Positions 35,588 through 48,257 are shown, counted from the stretch's first letter. The stretch: 64,000 nt of DNA from Saccopteryx bilineata (GCF_036850765.1 NC_089490.1:104960574-105024573), one strand, 5' to 3'. Translations and numbers: made by a program. The notes: generated from the sequence alone by a model not told the origin.

Positions 35588-35957
35588 TTTTTTCTCTGCA
35601 TTTTTCTGAAGTGAGAAGCAGGGAGGCAGAGAGACAGACTCCAGCATGTGCCCAGCCAGGATCCACCCAGCATGCCCACTAGGGGGTGATACTCTGCCCA
35701 TCTGGGGCATTACTTCATTGCAACCAGAGCCATTCTAGTGCCTAAGGCGGAGGCCATGAAGCCATCTTCAGCACCCAGGCCAAATTTGCTCCCATGGAGC
35801 CTTGGCTGCAGGAGGGGAAGAGAGAGATAGAGAGGAAGGAGAGGGGGAGGGGTGGAGAAGCAGATGGGTGCTTCTCCTGTGTGCCCTGGCCGGGAATCGA
35901 ACCTGGAACTTCCACACACTAGGCCGACACTCTACCACTGAGCTAACCAGCCAGGGC
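35588..35957 (-). mobile_element. Rhinolophid-type tRNA SINE (antisense)
   Basis: 'gcatttttctgaagtgagaagcagggaggcagagagacagactcc' at left, 'ctctaccactgagctaaccagccagggc' at right. The body matches the family. The next SINE abuts it directly, so its target duplication is unclear. Confidence 0.88.
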
Positions 35958-36139
35958 TTTTTTTAAAATTGATTTTAGAGAGAAGGGAAAGAAAGGGAGA
36001 GAAAGAGGGGAGGAGCATGAAGCATCAACTCAGTAGTAGTTGCTTCTTGTATGTGCCTTGACCAGGCAAGCCCAAGGTTTTGAACCAGTGACCTCAGCCT
36101 GCCAGGTCAATGCTTTATCCACTGTGTCACCACATATCA
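35958..36139 (-). mobile_element. tRNA-derived SINE (antisense), short type
   Basis: Read on the minus strand: GGTGACACAGTGGATAAAGC head, GGTTCAAAACC B-box remnant, 'gcctggtcaaggcacat', then a CT-rich and A-rich tail. It is the same subfamily as 13561-13769. Confidence 0.8.
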
Positions 36140-36181
36140 GACTGATTGTGGGATTTTCAGCCTCTAAAATTACATGAGGCA

Positions 36182-36546
36182 GCCCTGGCCAGTTGGCACA
36201 ATGGTAGAGCATCGGCCTGGCATGTGGGAGTCCCAGGTTCAATTCCCAGCCAGGGCACACAGAAGAAGTGCCCATCTACTTCTCCACCCTTCCCCCTTTC
36301 CTTCCTCTCTGTCTCTCTCTTCCCCTCCTGCAGCCAAGGCTCCATTGCAGCAAAGTTGGCCCAGGCACTAAGGATGGCTCCATGGCCTCTGCCTCAGGTG
36401 CTATAATGGCCCTGGTTGCAACAGAGCAACACCCCAGAGGGGCAGAGCATTGCCCCCTGGTGGGCATGCCGGGTGGATCCCGGTTGGGTGCATGCGGGAG
36501 TCTGTCTGACTGCCTCCCCATTTCCAACTTCAGAAAAATACAAAAA

Positions 36547-36589
<43 letters not shown>

Positions 36590-36594
36590 AATAT
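36182..36594 (+). mobile_element. Rhinolophid-type tRNA SINE with (AAAT)n tail
   Basis: GCCCTGGCCAGTTGGCACAA head, B box GGTTCAATTCC, tail of about 11 AAAT units (36545-36590). A perfect 14 bp duplication, AATTACATGAGGCA, lies at 36168-36181 and 36595-36608. It has the two-unit form of the internal repeat. Confidence 0.93.
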
Positions 36595-36920
36595 AATTAC
36601 ATGAGGCAATCCCTCAAAATAAGTCTCTTTCTATATATCTTCATAGATCCTATCAGTTCTGTGTCTCTGGAGAACTCTTACTAATAGAGCAGAGAAGAAA
36701 GACAGATAAATAATTGCCACAGCATGTGATTGGTATCACTAAAGAGGTAAATACTTGTTAGAAAAGAAGGGTAAGAAAGTGCCTCTGTAGAGATCCAGAG
36801 AGATCAAGAAAGGTTTCATGGAAGAGTCCGTGTTCCAGGTAGGACTACTGGACACTCAGTACAAACACTGGGTCCACTGACACCTGAAAAATGTGGTAGG
36901 GAACCACCAGGGTCTAATCC

Positions 36921-37126
36921 AGGGTTTTTCAACCTCAGCACTATTGGTATTTAGGACTGGATAATTCCCTGTTGTCAGCACTGAGGGGTTTAGCAGCGTC
37001 CCTGACCTCTGCCCACTAGCTGTTAGTAGCACCTGCCTCACACACAGTTGTGACAACCCAAAATGTCTCCAGACTTGGCCAAATGTTGTGTAGGGACACA
37101 AAACACCCCTGATTGAGAACCTTTGA
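36921..37126 (+). mobile_element. MER5A-like hAT MITE
   Basis: 'agggtttttcaacctcagcactattgg', 'tagcagcgtccctgacctctgcccactagct' and 'tgtgacaacccaaaatgtctccagac' are the MER5A pattern. Flanks TCTAATCC and TCAAATCC look like a decayed 8 bp duplication. Confidence 0.8.
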
Positions 37127-37524
37127 TCAAATCCTATCTCTTCTCCTTCTGACAGCAAAAATGACAGTTTGGGTAGTTAAGAAAGCGGGGGACTCTCAGG
37201 CTTCGTTATCCATCCTCCCCTGGAAATGGAATAAGTAGAACTGCAGTCCTTAAAACAAAACAAAACAAAAAGCCTTATGGGAGCAACACACTCTACAAAG
37301 AATTGCAACCGCTCTAAGTTTCAGTCTTCATCTGCAAATGGGAATATCTACACCCTCCTTGATTCCTTGCTGTCAGGAACATTTTAAGTACTCAAAAATA
37401 ACACCTATTACTATTTCTTTGTTACTTCTGTCAAGCTATGAACCTCTCAACACTGAAGTCACTCAGCGCCACTCAACACTGGAATCTCATAGACTGAAAA
37501 TCAGAGTAAGAACTCAGAGAAATC

Positions 37525-37985
37525 ATGTGTATTAGTCAGAGTTCTCCTGAGAAACACAGCCAATTGACTATATCGAGATATAGAGAAAGAGATTTATTAT
37601 AAGGGGTTGGCTCACACAATTATGGAGGCTGAGAAGCCCCATAATCTGCAGGCTGGAGACCCAGAGGAACCAATGGTGTGAGTCTCAGTCTATGTAAGGC
37701 CCACAACCAGCAGTGCCACTGTCCAAGGGCAAGAGAAGATGGATGTCCCAGCATAAGTAGGGACTAAATTCACCCTTCCTCTACCTGTTTATTCTATTCA
37801 GGTCCTCAACAGATTGGATAGTACCCACTCACCCTGGGGGTGACCTTCTTTACTCAGTCCATGGAGTCGAACGTTAATCTCTCCCAGAAACACCATCACA
37901 GACACACCCAGAAATAATGTTTTACCAGCCATCCAGGCTTAACCTAGCCCAGTCAAACTGACACAAAAAAATTAACCATCACACC
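37525..37985 (+). repeat. Old LTR-like interspersed repeat
   Basis: Begins TGTATTAGTCAGAGTTCTCC and ends TTAACCATCACA (TG...CA outline). Familiar mammalian phrases lie between ('gagatttattataaggggttggctcacacaattatggaggctgagaag'). I recognise it as a common ancient repeat but cannot name it safely. Confidence 0.5.
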
Positions 37986-38194
37986 CTCCTCCAAGAGGTT
38001 AGTTTTCTTCTGTTTGAAAAGTGTCTGCCTACATTCTGTAGCAATAGCTCTAAAAAAGAACAGAGAAGCAGCCTATCAGAATTAATCTGGTTGTGGAGAG
38101 GTCATGCAAACCAATCCTGAAAATATGCATTAGGCGCATTTAGATGAGAACTCTGGCCCTTGCAAATGTTAGCAGGTTTAAACCAGTTAGGGTC

Positions 38195-38852
38195 TGTAAT
38201 GAGTTGAGCGGCAACCCTGCAAAATATTATGTCCATTTCTTAACCCCTAGAACCTGTGAATGTGGCCTTATTTGTGCACAGAGTTTTTACAGGTATAATT
38301 AAGTTAAAGACCTCAACATGAAATCACCCTAGATCAGTGGTCAACAAACCGCAGCTCGCGAGCCATACGCCGCTCTTTGGCCCCTTGAGTGTGGCTCTTC
38401 CACAAAATACCACGTGTGGGCGCTACCTCGATATGTACCTACCTATATAGTTTAAGTTTAAAAAATTTGGCTCTCAAAAGAAATTTCAATCGTTGTACTG
38501 TTGATATTTGCCTCTGTTGACTAATGAGTTTGCCGACTACTGCCCTAGATTACCCAGATGAGCCTTCAGTCTCTTGATAAGTGTCCTTCTAAAAGGTACA
38601 CAAAAGAGAGACAGAGGGAGAAGAGAAAGGGGCCATGAAGACGGAGCAGAGATTGGAGTTACAAGGCCACAGGCCGAGGAATGCCTGAGAGGGGAGAGAA
38701 GAATTTTCCCTGGAGCCTTTGGAGGGAGCCGGGCCTTGCCCACACCTTGATTTCAGACTTCTGGCCTCCAGAACTGTGAGAAGGTAAATTGTGTTCTTTT
38801 AAGTCACCTGGTTTGTGGCAATCTGCTACGCCAGTCCTAGAACACTAATGCA
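38195..38852 (+). repeat. MLT1-type MaLR LTR, split by a hAT MITE
   Basis: Left half 'tgtaatgagttgagcggcaaccctgc...acccctagaacctgtgaatgtggcctta' and right half 'cttctggcctccagaactgtgagaaggtaaa...aacactaatgca' match one MLT1-type LTR. A 208 bp hAT element interrupts it. Confidence 0.75.
38335..38542 (+). mobile_element. Non-autonomous hAT element (CAGTGGTC family)
   Basis: Ends CAGTGGTCAACAAAC and GTTTGCCGACTACTG are imperfect inverted repeats. Inside, 'gctctttggccccttgagtgtggctcttcc'. A perfect 8 bp duplication, CCCTAGAT, lies at 38327-38334 and 38543-38550. Confidence 0.9.
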
Positions 38853-39704
38853 GCACCTAAGAGCAGAAGAAACACTATTCAATCCGGAGAAACCCTGTGA
38901 GCTCCTCCAGAGCCATGCAAGGGGAAAGATAAAATGATAGGAAGAAACTCTGAGTGTAGCAAAAGACACAAAGTTTAGAAATCACCGGAAATACATCATA
39001 ATGTTTTTAACTTGAAAAAGAATTTGGTTTGGGCAAAAACAACCCTCAAAACTAAAAAAAAATTCTCACTGCTCAGACATGCAATCAGCTAATCTTTTGA
39101 AAGAAAACCACAGCACATTTTGTTCATAGAGCACTTCAATAACTGCAGGTATAATTTCCACTATGGGACAAAAGCTGGCGAGGTCCCACCATGTGGGTCT
39201 CACCACCACAATGCAATTTGGCCCAACTGCCAACATCTGCATCTCTTTGCCTGGGGGTCTCCTCTGGCCACCAGAGCCTACTCAGCCTCCGAACATGGCA
39301 GGTGCAGTGCTGGGAAATAAGCCCCCAGGGGCATCCCTCGAGCCATGTTGGACTGGAGTCAAGGTATATACACCCCAGCAATGGTTGGGAGTCTCTGACC
39401 ATTGAGTAGCCAGAGTACTAACCTGCTCTGTGGCGTGTGCTTCCTGTCCCGTCTCCCTTCCCTGCTCCTTCTCCTAGCAGTGTTTCCTGGGATCATCTCC
39501 CAATGAAATAGCTTCCCTCTGCATCCCTCTCTTGAGGGTCTCCTTCTAAGAAACTCAAACTAAAAGAAATTGCAAAAACACTGAATTGGAAGCAGGTCAG
39601 AACCAAAGAACAGAATGTGAAGCTTTTGCTTCTTCTTCTTTAAGAATTCAGTCTGAACTGCTTGTCAATTGTACAGTATTATTAGAAAACAACTTCAAAT
39701 ACTA
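38853..39704. other. Intergenic, no gene seen
   Basis: Overlapping ORFs near 39120-39409 on both strands have no conserved domain. I see no named repeat. Confidence 0.45.
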
Positions 39705-39712
39705 GACTGGTG

Positions 39713-40094
39713 GGGTTTTTTTGTTTGTTTTTGTTTTGTTCTGTTTTTTATTAAGTGAGAGGAGGGGAGGCACAGAGACAGACTCCCGCATGCACCCCAA
39801 ATGGAATCCACCCAACAAGCCCCCTACGTGGGGCTCTGCCATTGCTCCATTGCTCAGTAATTGAACTATTTTAGTGCCTGAGGCAAGGCCATGGAACCAC
39901 CCTCAGTGCCAGGGCCAACTTGATCAAACCAATAGAGTCATGGTTACAGGAAGAGAAGAGAGAAAGAAAGAGGGGAAGACGAGGGGTAGAGAAGCAGGTG
40001 GTCACTTCTCCTGTGTTCCCTGACCAGGAATCAAACTCGGGACATTCACATGCCAGGCCAACACTCTACCACTGAGCCAACTGGCCAGGGCCTG
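39713..40094 (-). mobile_element. Rhinolophid-type tRNA SINE (antisense, diverged)
   Basis: Left 'attaagtgagaggaggggaggcacagagacagactcc', right 'ctctaccactgagccaactggccagggcc'. GACTGGTG occurs at 39705-39712 and 40095-40102. Several indels in the body. Confidence 0.85.
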
Positions 40095-40229
40095 GACTGG
40101 TGTTTCTTGACATCGACATCTGCCCCCTTTACTCCAAGGGAATATATACCAAACAATACAAAACTTCCTTTTTCTCAACCTCAAGCATACCCTCTATTAA
40201 GCTTATCTTCTAAGACATGAGTTCTAATT

Positions 40230-41000
40230 CCAAAACATACCTTATGCCAGTCCACTACTGTTCATTTGCACTGTTACATCCCTGGCCCATTCCATCCCCA
40301 TCTTCTGCTACTCTGACCATTCATTGTTAAACTACTGTGATCACCTCCTGAAGGACCCATCCCTACTTTCACTCTCGACCCTTTGGAGCAACCAACCCTT
40401 CACACAGCAATGAAAGAGATCATTTAAATACAGACCAGTTCATGTCACTCCCTTCAGGCAAACTTTCAGTAGCTTCCCACTATACCTACAATGAACTCCC
40501 AACTTCTCTTCTTGGCCCACAAGACTTCAATAGCTTCCATCTTAAGCTACTGTACTTTTCACTCACAATGCTCCAAGAACTTTCGTTTCCTCTCTGTTCC
40601 TGGAATGGGCTCAGCCTCTGCCAGCCTCCAGACTTTATGTCCACTTCTCCCTTCTCCTCAAGTACTCTACTCAGACTCTGGGTTTGTATGAGTCCTCCCA
40701 TATTTTAGATCTCTTTCTCTGAAGGTCTTCTCCAATTCTTATCCAAATCATCCACCCACATAGCCCACTATGTCATTCTTTAGCACTGCACCCTGTTGAC
40801 TTCCTTCATAGAACTGATAACCAGTGCTAATGGTTTCATTTATTTGTTTATTCATTCATTCACTATATGTATTCAGCCCCTATTAGGTGCCAGGTCCAGT
40901 CACCCTAGCAGGTGTGAGAGGGGTACAGTGAGCAAAAGTGGATGGCCTTACCATCAGGCATAAAGTCTAGCGAGAGAGACAACTGTTAATCAAACACTAA
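40230..41000 (+). repeat. LINE2 fragment (sense)
   Basis: 'gcaaactttcagtagcttcccactatacctacaatgaactcc', 'cttggcccacaagacttc' and, at the end, 'tattcagcccctattaggtgccagg...gtgagcaaaagtgga' follow the L2 3' region. ORFs here are L2 relics. Confidence 0.6.
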
Positions 41001-41393
41001 TATGCAACTTTAGAGCTGGAACATACTGGCCCCAAATGTTCAAATGTCTCACCCATGGTCAAAAATGAATTGAGGATCTATGTAGCAAACAGTTAATTCA
41101 ACGGACCAGAGTTGTTCAAATTCTGTGTATTCCCAAGAAAGGTCTATTCTCAGGACATTCCCTGGAAGGTGAGCCGTCAGCCCCTGGAATGTTCTGCCTA
41201 ACAAGAGTGTTTTTAAATGCCTGAAGCCTTGGGCCACATGGGACCAGTTTGATCAAATGGTTTATTGCAGCAATGAGATTTATGGTGAGCACCAGGGTTC
41301 TGCTCTGGGAGGTTGGAGTCTGGTAGATTAGGCCAGTCACAGAGGGGCTAGACCCACTTGAGTCAATGTCCCTGCCCTGCCCCTTCATGCATG
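41001..41393. other. Intergenic, no gene seen
   Basis: Overlapping short minus-strand ORFs only. No domain and no named repeat. Confidence 0.45.
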
Positions 41394-41404
41394 TGGTCAC
41401 TCAT

Positions 41405-41408
<4 letters not shown>

Positions 41409-41447
<39 letters not shown>

Positions 41448-41807
41448 TATTTTTCTGAAGCTGGAAACGGGGAGGCAGTCAGACAGACTCCCGCATGCGC
41501 CTGACCGGGATCCACCCAGCACACCCACCAGGGGGTGATGCTCTGCCCATCCAGGGCATCGCTCTGTCACGACCAGAGCCACTCTAGCGCCTGGGGCAGA
41601 GGCCAAGGAGCCATCCCCAGCGCCCGGGCCATCTTTTGCTCCAATGGAGCCTTGGCTGTGGGAGGGGAAGAGAGAGACAGAGAGGAAGGGGAGGGGTAGA
41701 GGTGGAGAAGAAGATGGGCGCCTCTCCTGTGTGCCCTGGCCGGGAATCAAACACAGGACTTCGCACGCCAGGCCAACGCTCTACCACTGAGCCAACCGGC
41801 CAGGGCC
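41409..41807 (-). mobile_element. Rhinolophid-type tRNA SINE (antisense), young copy
   Basis: A 38-40 bp T-run at the left (complement of the tail), then the full body to 'ctctaccactgagccaaccggccagggcc'. A perfect 15 bp duplication, TGGTCACTCATTCTT, lies at 41394-41408 and 41808-41822. Confidence 0.95.
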
Positions 41808-42199
41808 TGGTCACTCATTCTTGTCAGGAAAATGACATGCACCCACACAGCTTTACTGAGAGAAGATGCTTGAAAACTGGCCTGCTTTCTCCTGGACTCT
41901 TCCCCAGGAGTCTTTTTCCTTTTCTTATTTTGAGATATATTTTGACAATATATAGATATATTGTCATAAACCATAACCATGAGCCTAACAGCTTTGCTGA
42001 GTCCTGTGAACTCTTCTAACAAACCATCTAGCCTGAGAACATTTTGGGGCCCTTAGACACAGAACCAAAGAGCATTCAAGGCAGACCCCCGGAAGTCCTG
42101 TGACAGCCCTGAACATCACATGAGAGGTTTACCCAAAGCAAGTGGGAATGTGACCCAGAGTGCCAACATTCTTTCTTTATCAATAAATGGTGGCTCCGT

Positions 42200-42340
42200 A
42201 CAGGCGGACACAAGACATTCTTATTCACTGTGGCATCACAGGCTCTTACGTGATGCCTGACACATCATAGATGCTCAAAGAATATTTGTCAAATAAAGGA
42301 ACAGCAAATGGACAAATGAATAAATGAGTAAGTGAATTAA
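42200..42340 (+). repeat. Probable L2 3' end
   Basis: 'cttacgtgatgcctgacacatcatagatgctcaaagaatatttgtc' followed by 'aaatgaataaatgag' is the usual L2 tail pattern. Confidence 0.5.
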
Positions 42341-42689
42341 TTAATGAATCTGAGGTTTATGTTATATCCTTATAGCAAAGGTGATTATTATTGGCAATTA
42401 TATGTGACCCATAATCGTCTCTCAATACCTCACACTTGCTTAATCAAATGTAGTTACTTGGCTAGTACAATGGCAGCAACACCATGTTTGTGAAGCTTAG
42501 TGCTTAAGTTTAATTTTCACCTTTTCAGCTTATCCAGGTGTCTCATGCCATTAAAACTCAACTGCTGGTCCCAGAGTATCTGTTCCATGTAGAACTGTGG
42601 CACTTTCTTCCCTTTCTTCTCCAGCAGTTAGATTAACCAAAGTCTCACACCTCAGAACTGCTACTCAAGTCATCTGATGCTCTGGCCAC

Positions 42690-42890
42690 TGGAACCTAGA
42701 AACGGTCCTCATTTATCAAGCACTTTCTCTATACCTGGGATTGTGTTAACATATCCCATGATTTGTCTCCTCTCATCTTTACAATATCTTGCCAAAAGAA
42801 CCATTGTTATCCTCACTGGACCAGTGAAAAGGGACATTCAGAGAAGTCAGGTGACTTCCCTGATCACACAGGAGAAACCCAGGTTTTACT
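42690..42890 (+). repeat. MIR relic
   Basis: 'cctcatttatcaagcactttctctatacctgggattgtgttaacatatcccatg' and the later 'gtcaggtgacttccctgatcacac' follow MIR. Confidence 0.6.
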
Positions 42891-45285
42891 GACTCCAGGG
42901 AACAGACGTTGTCTACCACGACACAGTTTGCTGTCCCCGTCAGCATGAATCAGCCCTACACGCTCGGCACCAGCATGACTTCACTATTTCAGAAATTTCT
43001 TGTCCTGGAAATTGAAGATCCAAATAACTGTATGGTTTGTTCAAGGACCTTTCTGAAAATCCATTTATCTGAACAATGGACTCCTTAGCTAGCACTCATC
43101 AAGGTGAATAGGCCCTTTCTCAGAATGCTTAACCAAGGGCATCAAACCAATGCTTACTCTTCAAGGTTCACTTCCAAACCTCACCTCATTGTGCAGGTCA
43201 ACCCTACACCATTTCTTCTCAAAGAGAGTCCATCCTCAGTCAGGCATCTGCTTGAAAAACCCAAATTGACCAAAACCCTACAACACTATCAATATCCTGC
43301 CCTTGACAGACTGATTCCCCTTCTGTGATGTTACTGATTCCCCTTCTGTGATGTTACTAAGACTGTCAATGTAGTGGTCTCCCTTACTGCAATAAACAAT
43401 GCATTTGAACTTGCTTGATCAACAGGGTATTCTGATAGTCTCCTCCAAAAGTTGGCAGTCGATTCCTGGCTTCTCATATATCAAGTGTGTACTCCCAGTG
43501 TGTTCCCATATTCTCCCTTGAACAAGTAAATCTTCACAGGCTTGTGTCCATCAAGCAATGAACCAACAATTAGTGCATCTCTAGGGCCTCTGCCTCAAGG
43601 TCAATCTGGTTCTGGTTCAGCCCCAGGAGTGTAAATCCTGGACCAATCCCAGATATTCTCTTGTCCCCCTTGACTGTTACCATTGTATGCTACAGCCAAT
43701 TACGGTCTCTTCTAGAAAAAATCTGGCATAACCTGGTGATCCCTTTTGTACTAAGAACAAGCCTGGTATTTAAGGACTGGGACAGAAATGAAATTCCCTG
43801 GGTTCATATATCAGTGAGTTTTTCCTGTATAACCACAAAACCTCACTGTCATACAACAGACATTTACTGCTCACATACTACAGTCCAGCTGGGGTCTGGC
43901 CTGGGGGTTCTTCCCTCTCCTCTCAGCTCACTCACGTGTCTGAGAGCTGTTGCAGACAAGCTGGTCTAGACTGTTTTCCTCTGAGGCTACTGGGGTGACT
44001 CAGTTGTGCCCCACTTGTCTCTCAGCCTTCAGTAGCCTGGCCCTGGCTTATTGTCATGGCAGAGGATGAGAGGACAAGTCTCAGTGCGCAAGGCAATTTC
44101 AGGACACTGCTTTCATTACATCTGCTAACACCCCATTGGCTGAAGCAAGTCACCTGTCCGAGCCGGCATTAAGCAAGGAGGTTCACTACAAAGTCAATGG
44201 AAAATGGCATGAATGTCAGGAGAGGTAAAGGACAGGGACCAGATGATGGCCTCTCTTCCAGACTGCTACCTCAGAGCATGTGCTTCTGTACAGCTCCCCA
44301 TAAAAATAAACCTCCACCCCATAAGGTACAGTCTCTGGGTTTGGATGTTATAAACAATTTGTTTAATACAGGAAAATAGATCCTCTTCCTTATTTCAAGA
44401 TTTCTTACTCCTGTCAGATGGGTGCCACATTCTCCCTTTTTTTTTTTTTTTTGTCCTGGACATTTGTTTGTTCTTTCTATAAGAAACAGGATAGGAGAAC
44501 ACAAATGGGGTGTGGCAGAGGGAAGTCACAATGGTGGCCAAAGTCTTTGGTGCATTCGATGTCCTCTTCCCCTTCTGAGTCATCCCTCGGTTAGCACCTC
44601 TTTCTGGCTGCCCCAGGCCTCTTTTTCATTTTATCAATGCTGTGTGCTAGGAAAAGAACAAGTTTTGAGTCAAACCGTCCCTGGTTAGCTTCTTAGCTGA
44701 TTCACTTAAAGGTCATGCTTTCTTGGTAAGTTACATTCCATCTCCAAGACTCAGCTTCCTTATGTGCAAAGACCGAAGATGTTCTATTTGGAAGACTATT
44801 GTGAATGCTAAATGAGACATTGTGCAGCAAGTGGCCAGCATCAACTCCAAACCTCCCCATTCCCTCTGCTCACCACAAGGAGGGGCTGGGGAAGAAGATT
44901 CTAAAGTAAGAGGAGTGGATCTGTATGAACAGTTTCATTTGCAAGAGACAGAGAACATGAATCAAAGCAGCTTAAGCAAAAAATTAATTCTGAGCTCAAT
45001 GAACTGATAATCTTGCAGTAGCGCTTATTAAAGACCTATTTTCAAGTACAGTATGATTACTGCCATTTTCTCCTCTTAATTTTGTTTCTCCCCATAGTGA
45101 CTTCCTTCAGGCATGGGTTCTCTTCAAGGTGGCCTCTGGGACTCACTCTGTAGTCACCCCTCACAGCTCCAAGTCTAGTGGAAATCCTGTCATGCAAAGC
45201 ACATAGACTTCCATGGGAAAGATCTGGCTCCCAAAAGGCAATGCTGGCAAATAAAATACAAGACACCTAGTCAAAAAGAACAAAA
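42891..45285. other. Intergenic, no gene seen
   Basis: No credible ORF. The stretch 43800-44170 ('ctcactgtcatacaacagacatttactgctcac...ttggctgaagcaagtcacctg') resembles an ancient LTR-type repeat that I cannot name. A T-run sits at 44437-44452. Confidence 0.45.
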
Positions 45286-45361
45286 GAAAGCAGGAAGGAA
45301 GGAGGGAAGGAAGGAAGGAAGGGGAGAAAGAAAAAGAGAGAGAGAAAGAGAAAGAGAAAGA
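45286..45361. repeat. (GGAA)n / (GAAA)n purine tract
   Basis: AGGAAGGAAGG units followed by GAAAGAGAGAG units, all purine on the + strand. Confidence 0.9.
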
Positions 45362-46319
45362 ATAAACAGCTCCCTTGCAAAGGGAAACTGTTTTTTGTCT
45401 GTCTCATATTCAAGACATATCAGTCCCCAGGGCTCACCAGACACAGGGAGGTATCCTTTCTCTTCTCTCTCATCCTGGTTCTCTGTAGCAATACTTAAAA
45501 CAATAAAGATTTTTCCTAAGTTATTTACATGTAACCATAACATTTCAGAACAAGAAAGGAAATTAAAAGTCATCTCTGTCAACCTCGTTCCTTAACAGAT
45601 AAAGTTGCAAAGACTCAGCTGAAAAGACCAATTCAAAGTGACACAGTTCTTTGGGACAGAACTGAGTCTAAAGTTCAGATTTCCTAAAACCTAATCATTG
45701 TCATTTCCACTATTCCTCCAATCATCTTTGACGTAGCTTCTGAGGGGCAGGGGGAGTCATGTGGGGCTGACTTTGTAGGACTTTAAATAGAGTTGAGAGA
45801 GAATTACCTCCATTCTGCATCACAACAAGCGCAGGTCCACCAGAAACACTAATGCAATGCATCCACAAAAGCACTGGTGACATGAAGGCTAGGGATCTCC
45901 TCAAAACATGCCAGTGACCCAGTACAACCCTAATTTGCAAAGTCCAGGAGAACCTGAACTCCCAGATTCACTCAACATCCACGTTGCACAAACCCACCAG
46001 GTTCGGTGTGTCTCTCCAGGCAGCCCTGACCCGCTCCTGTTCAAACACAGCTTCCTTTTGTCGACCGCAACTGCACAGGCTGAGCCACCCATTTGAACCA
46101 CACAATAAAAAGACACAAAAAGAGGTAGCTTTCAAGATTAATCCATGGGTAAGACCACCCCTTCCCAGGAGGGCGGGATGGCTGTCAGCTGTCAACGGCA
46201 GGGCCACAGTGCAGGCTGGAGGAGCAGCCTGTGCCCTCTGCCCAGCGCCACCCCTGCTCCACCCCATCAAGGCCTGGCTCATCCCACAGGCGACATTCTT
46301 CCGCAGAGCAGCTGCACTC
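45362..46319. other. Intergenic, no gene seen
   Basis: Overlapping frames on both strands at 45901-46328 cannot all be coding, and none has a recognisable domain. Confidence 0.45.
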
Positions 46320-46580
46320 AGGCTTTAACAGGTCCCATTGTGCTGTTGATTTAATGAGGTCTCTCGGGCACTGTTTTTGTAAATGACAGTCATCAAAATG
46401 CCGCAGCATGGGAGACACAATCACTGTCTTGTGTTCTGCCCTCTGAGAAGTCCGCACTGTTAAAGGAAATTTTCTTCTTAATTTAAAAAATAAAATTCAA
46501 TCACAGTAAAACCCGCATTACTGTCTGGAATTTATTAATGTATTAATTTTCTTCTAGCCCAAGCAAGTTATTATGGAGAA
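46320..46580. other. Candidate conserved non-coding element
   Basis: Non-repetitive: 'ttgatttaatgaggtctctcgggcactg', 'aaatgacagtcatcaaaatgccgcagc', 'cgcattactgtctggaatttattaatg'. It contains homeobox-type AT cores and a palindromic-looking TGACAGTCA. Candidate only. Confidence 0.3.
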
Positions 46581-46810
46581 GCCGTTACAGCATTAGATTG
46601 AGAGGTACAAACAAGTCCCACGTCCACACCTGCTAGCTGCGACAAGTTCTTGAGCCACTTGGAGCTCCAACTTTCTCAGCTATAAAAGGGATATAAAAAA
46701 AAAATTATGCCTTCTTCAAAGGACTACTGGGAGGCCGAATGAGATACCACACAAATATGCTTACCTGACATCTACCATCTTGGAAGAGCTCAACAAATAT
46801 CAGGTATTAT
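46581..46810 (+). repeat. MIR relic
   Basis: 'tgctagctgcgacaagttcttgagccacttggagctccaactttctcagctataaaa...gactactgggaggccgaatgagat' matches the second half of MIR. Confidence 0.55.
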
Positions 46811-47146
46811 TGATTTTACAAAAATATATGGGATGTTGGAAAACAATAGCCAAAAATAATTATGTGTATTCATATGTACATATATGTAATGAGTTACTTT
46901 TTGGAAAGCGATTATAAGCAGTGATTGAAACATAGTAAATGCTATATAATTGTCAGCTAGCTACCGGTATTGTTGTTGATCACATTATTAATATAATTGT
47001 TGTTGAACAAGAAACAAACTACAGAACCTTTGGAACAAGAACTCAAGTAACTGAACAGGCCAATTAACTTACGGGTTTTTCCTTTCTATAATTTTGGAAG
47101 AAAAAGGATTATAAGGGATGGAGATAGACTGGTTAGAATTGGGCTA

Positions 47147-47370
47147 CAGTGAGAGGGCCAACAAACTACAACCCACAGGACAAATCCAGCTTTTTATTTG
47201 GTAAATAAAGTTTTATTGAAACACAACCTTACTCATTAGTTTATATATTGTCTATGGCTGCTTTTATATTACAGTGGCAGTGTTGAGTAGCTGCCAAAGA
47301 GATCACATGACCAACAAAGCCTAAAATATTTACTCTCTAGCCCTTTCCAGAGGAAGTTGCTTGACCTCTG
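47147..47370 (+). mobile_element. Old hAT-type MER relic
   Basis: 'gagggccaacaaactacaacccacaggacaaatccagc', 'aataaagttttattgaaacacaacc' and 'attgtctatggctgcttttatattac' are the pattern of a common ancient mammalian MITE with hAT-like ends. No clear 8 bp duplication remains. Confidence 0.6.
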
Positions 47371-48255
47371 AACTAGAAAGAAGGGAACAGGCCTAGAACA
47401 GCATTTGGCACAGAATAGGTCATCAGTAAATGTGTGTTGAAATAAATGAGAGAACTGAACAAATGAATAGGCAGGAAGCAGCTGATTTATTGGTGGCCCT
47501 GACCTATCAAGGTCTTCATGAAGTCAGGACCACTTCATATTGATGTGTCAGCCCTTTTATTGTCCTAGGGAATTGTTTGAGCCATTATTGGGAATGAATA
47601 GGGCATAAATATCACTCTGTAAGCAGACACAGCAGTACTGGGTTCCTGCCAGTTGGTTTCCAAGTGTTCCATCTTCTTCCCTATTCAAGCAAGGGAAGGG
47701 ATGCTGGTGATAGCAGAAAATCCATGGAACTTCACATCGAGATGCCATAGAGAATAGAGAGCAAAAAGGAAGACTCTAAGCTGGCACATTCATCTCTAGT
47801 TGTAGTGAAAGGAAAAGATTACTAAGCCTGCTAAACCATGCAGAATGCAGTAAGAAAAGCAAACCTTCATATTCAGAGAGAAAAATGAGCACATTCATTG
47901 TGGGGGAAAAGGAAAGATAGCCACTTGGCTAGAGTTTGGGTTGGACTTGATTATCTGAACACAATCATCTGCTAAAACTTCTGTCAAAACTTAAGCGGAA
48001 CTAGGAATGCCTGGTCTTCCCCATCAGGACAGGGGCTCTGTGCAGGCCCAGGCTCATCTCTGATTTCTGTATCCACCGCAGAGCTTAGCATTTTTCTCTG
48101 CACGTACCCTTTTGATTTAAACCAGTTTGACTCGGATTTTCTTTTACTTGCTACTAAAATTGACTGAGTTACCCCATTATCGTTGGCTATCCACGAACTT
48201 GGCCCTCCTCCCCTCCCAGATCTGTTGATGGAAAAGAGACAGTAAAAAAGAAAGG
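47371..48255. other. Intergenic, no gene seen
   Basis: No credible ORF and no named repeat apart from an L2-like tail near 47395-47440. Confidence 0.45.
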
Positions 48256-48257
48256 TT

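Noticed and set aside
21503..41807. tRNA genes at the SINE heads (A and B boxes present)
   Set aside because: The tRNA-like part is fused to a long non-tRNA body with A-rich tail and flanked by target duplications. These are SINEs.
45901..46457. Coding gene in the GC-richer block
   Set aside because: Five overlapping frames on both strands with no shared domain point to chance open frames.
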